A DNA stretch of 33,855 nucleotides from Actinomycetes bacterium (GTDB taxonomy: Bacteria > Actinomycetota > Thermoleophilia > Solirubrobacterales > Solirubrobacteraceae). Numbering within the stretch: position 1 is the stretch's first letter; every line of letters begins with the position of its first letter. Shown in pieces: positions 31,960 to 33,855 of the stretch. A program made the position numbers and the translations under genes. The notes under the pieces are model-generated. The model ran no database searches. It was not told where the DNA came from and was given only the letters and a program-made list of their open reading frames with translations. The stretch is taken from the NCBI GenBank assembly GCA_023404805.1, contig JAEYAL010000287.1:1-33855 (forward strand), in the 5' to 3' direction.

Positions 31960-32462
31960 GCAGTAGACCTGAAGTCGCGCGCGAGTCCATCGGACGACCT
32001 CGCGACGAACGTGCCCGACTTATCCGCCAGGGTGGCGGAAAAACGGGGCACGTTCGCCGCTGGCGCCGCAGCGCGCGCCGGCCGCGAAGCGTCGCGGCGC
32101 CGCGACGCAACATCCCCAACCCGCTCCGGCCCGGCTCTGGAGTGCCGGGCCGGTTTGGGTTGTCCGTGTTCGCGAAGGGCTCCCCACCCCATCGCGAAGG
32201 CGACCCGGGAGTTGGTTCGGGTCGCAAGTGTCCATGCCACCGCTCCGCGGAGGCACGCCTGGAACGTTTTGATGACTCGCGTCTCAAACGAATCTGACGT
32301 CCAGTGTCCCCAGATGGTAATCGCGCTGACCATGATATGTCGAATGGTGTCGCGTAAACGCCTTGGTCTAACGAGTAGAAGTTGTAGTGCGACACGTCGC
32401 GTTGCGCATCAATCTCGATCCCGCTACGGTCCGTTTCTCCTCCCTGAATGCTGGAGATCCCC
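31960..32462. other. 503-bp intergenic region before the esterase gene
   Basis: No convincing gene; the short open frames here have no family pattern. It holds the terminator hairpin at 32126-32153. After about 32260 it becomes AT-richer, which suits a promoter region for the esterase gene. A palindrome GCGAC-AC-GTCGC lies at 32389-32400, 63 bp before the start codon, and may be an operator. No -10/-35 pair is firm. Confidence 0.5.
32126..32153 (+). terminator. Intrinsic terminator-like hairpin
   Basis: CCGGCCCGGC (32126-32135) and GCCGGGCCGG (32144-32153) form a perfect 10-bp stem with an 8-nt loop, followed directly by TTTGGGTTGT. An outer AACCC/GGGTT pair can extend the stem. It is about 170 bp past the small gene. 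Confidence 0.65.
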
Positions 32463-33821
32463 GTGCATCGCTCGCGCCACCGCTCCCTTGTCCCGATATT
32501 GCTTGCCCTCACAGCCGCGTTGCTCGGCGTCGCCCCCTCGGCTGAAGCTGGCCTCGTGACGCTGCAGTACCGCCCAGCGGCGGCAGCTCCGCCGGCGCCG
32601 GCCGACCTGACACCGATCGCGCCGTTCGACGCGGCATGGAACCCGCCGACCCCGGCGACGTCCGGCGGGGTGCGCGGCAACACGATTCCGCGCGCCGGCT
32701 CGGCCACGGCAGCGGCGGCCGCCGCCGCGGCGACGACGGACTACGTCGAATACGCCCGCACCGTCCCGCAGGGCATCGACGAAGCGGGCCCGCTGCGCGG
32801 CTCGATCATGGTCGACTTCGACAAACTCGAGCCGGGCCTCCCGGCGGTCGTCGCGGTCCACGGCGGCATGGTCGCCGGCCCGCCGTGCAGCCCCAACTCG
32901 CGCCGCCTCTCGCAGACCAGCTGGGCACGGCTCTTCGCGGCGAAGGGCTACATCGTCTTCCTGCCCGACTTCACCCGCCCGACCAACGACAAGAAGTCGA
33001 GCCTCCTCGGCTGGCTGCTGCGCAAGGGCAAGACGGGAGACTGCATGGCCGACGACGGCTGGGAGCCCAGCGCCAAACGCGCGCAGATCAGCCTCCAGCT
33101 CTCGGTCCGTTCACTGAAGACGCAGCTCACGCGGTTCGCCGCTGCGCACCCCGGCACGCCGGCGGGGGAGGCGTTCGCGGCCGCGAGCCGCCGCGTCGTC
33201 GCCTTCGGCGGCAGCTCCGGCGGCCACATGGCAGCGCGCCTCGCGCTGCGCAGCGAAGACAGCTCCGGCGCCCCCGGCGACGGCAGCCAGTTCGCCACTG
33301 AGCGGCGCGTCGCCGGCGCGGTCGCGATCGATTCGATCGGCGAGTGCACGCGCTCCAACGGCGTGCGGAACGCCCAGAAGGTCTACGGCCTGGATTCCTT
33401 CGCGGCCCCCGCGGTCCGCGCCTTCTCCGGTTGCGGCGTCGTCACGCCCGACGCCCTCGACTCGCCGGTGAAGTTCTTCAACGGCCTGAGCTCCTACCGC
33501 GACTGGACCGGCAAATGGAAGAAGTACACGTCGCCGATCACGGGCTCGGGGAGCTGGGGCGCGCAGATCGGCTGGGACGGCGTCGTCGACGCACGCTGGT
33601 CGCGCGCCACCTGCGACGACCTCGGCCCAGCGCTCTGCTCGTTCGAGACGTTCCCCGTCGCCGGGCTCGACACGCACTACGTGTTCCCGCACAACGCGCG
33701 CCCGCCCGGAGCGCCGACGACCTCGCCGACCTACTGGGAGTCGACGGTCTTCCCGAAAGTCGACGCGTTCTACCGCGCGACGAAGTCCGACGACCAAGCT
33801 GCAGCGACGACCGCCAGGTAG
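32463..33821 (+). CDS. Secreted esterase-like alpha/beta hydrolase (452 aa)
   Basis: Exported serine hydrolase of uncertain substrate. The signal peptide is HRSRHRSLVPILLALTAALL, then GVAPSAEAG. A Pro/Ala-rich linker follows to about residue 85. The catalytic domain has the oxyanion loop VVAVHGGMVAG, a strand KGYIVFLPDF, and the nucleophile elbow FGGSSGGHMAARLAL with Ser252. The catalytic Asp and His are probably in AIDSIGE and GLDTHYVFPH, but this is less sure. Six or more Cys (PPCSPNS, GDCMADD, IGECTRS, SGCGVV, TCDDLG, LCSFE) suggest disulfides. The frame has an ATG at 32448, but GTG 32463 is preferred, with GGAG 6 nt upstream. It is monocistronic. A 500-bp upstream gap suggests its own regulated promoter. 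Confidence 0.83.
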   Translation: MHRSRHRSLVPILLALTAALLGVAPSAEAGLVTLQYRPAAAAPPAPADLTPIAPFDAAWNPPTPATSGGVRGNTIPRAGSATAAAAAAAATTDYVEYARTVPQGIDEAGPLRGSIMVDFDKLEPGLPAVVAVHGGMVAGPPCSPNSRRLSQTSWARLFAAKGYIVFLPDFTRPTNDKKSSLLGWLLRKGKTGDCMADDGWEPSAKRAQISLQLSVRSLKTQLTRFAAAHPGTPAGEAFAAASRRVVAFGGSSGGHMAARLALRSEDSSGAPGDGSQFATERRVAGAVAIDSIGECTRSNGVRNAQKVYGLDSFAAPAVRAFSGCGVVTPDALDSPVKFFNGLSSYRDWTGKWKKYTSPITGSGSWGAQIGWDGVVDARWSRATCDDLGPALCSFETFPVAGLDTHYVFPHNARPPGAPTTSPTYWESTVFPKVDAFYRATKSDDQAAATTAR

Positions 33822-33855
33822 CCGCCGCAGGACGCGCGGCGCGGCTGGTCGGGGG

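Noticed and set aside
31929..32297. Short plus-strand frames in the gap before the esterase gene
   Set aside because: Arg-rich translations without motifs, overlapping the terminator hairpin.

Overview
High-GC chromosomal DNA from an actinobacterium. The liv operon, the GT39 protein mannosyltransferase, the many TetR regulators, the frequent GTG/TTG starts and the lack of Shine-Dalgarno sequences before many genes all fit Actinomycetota. The secreted proteins near 18-20 kb and 31 kb recall Thermoleophilia (Solirubrobacterales), but that placement is an inference. The window opens on a run of 20 C, probably a contig end. I see no rRNA, CRISPR array, integrase, transposase or prophage gene.

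Layout. 0.2-2.6 kb: tRNA-Glu, a small hypothetical gene, a gene remnant and a GT39 mannosyltransferase. 2.7-7.6 kb: the most unusual block. An M20 deacylase overlaps by 4 bp a 708-residue protein that joins a nucleotidyl-cyclase-like N-terminus to an adenine-methyltransferase-like C-terminus. A FRG-domain gene is transcribed divergently from 29 bp away, and a DUF2294 gene follows. 7.7-10.6 kb: a MerR/GAF-type regulator, then a hipBA toxin-antitoxin pair behind four evenly spaced operators. 10.6-14.1 kb: a tight three-gene operon of a thiamine-diphosphate enzyme and two small citrate-synthase-like proteins with altered catalytic positions. 14.3-18 kb: a TetR gene divergent from a Tat-exported PhlG-like (DAPG/phloretin hydrolase family) protein, then an alpha/beta hydrolase divergent from a second TetR gene. 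18.2-19.8 kb: a secreted propeller-like protein.

19.9-24.8 kb: a complete branched-chain amino acid ABC transporter, livK-H-M-G-F, on the minus strand, with overlaps between H, M, G and F and a strong hairpin after livK. 25-26.2 kb: a GNAT acetyltransferase and trmL. 26.2-28.5 kb: a cytochrome P450 translationally coupled to its probable TetR repressor, with two inverted-repeat operators upstream. 28.7 kb: tRNA-Val. 28.9-33.8 kb: a secreted S33/TAP-like peptidase, a membrane-anchored protein, a small gene that looks frameshifted, and a secreted esterase-like hydrolase.

How parts work together. The best candidate for an undescribed system is 2.7-6.9 kb: a possible signalling or modifying enzyme (cyclase-like plus methyltransferase-like), a deacylase and a FRG protein in a compact divergent locus of somewhat lower GC. 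The second candidate is the ThDP/citrate-synthase-like operon. The regulatory logic is clearest in hipBA and in P450-TetR, where operator, promoter and regulator lie together. All family calls come from reading motifs; no database search was run.
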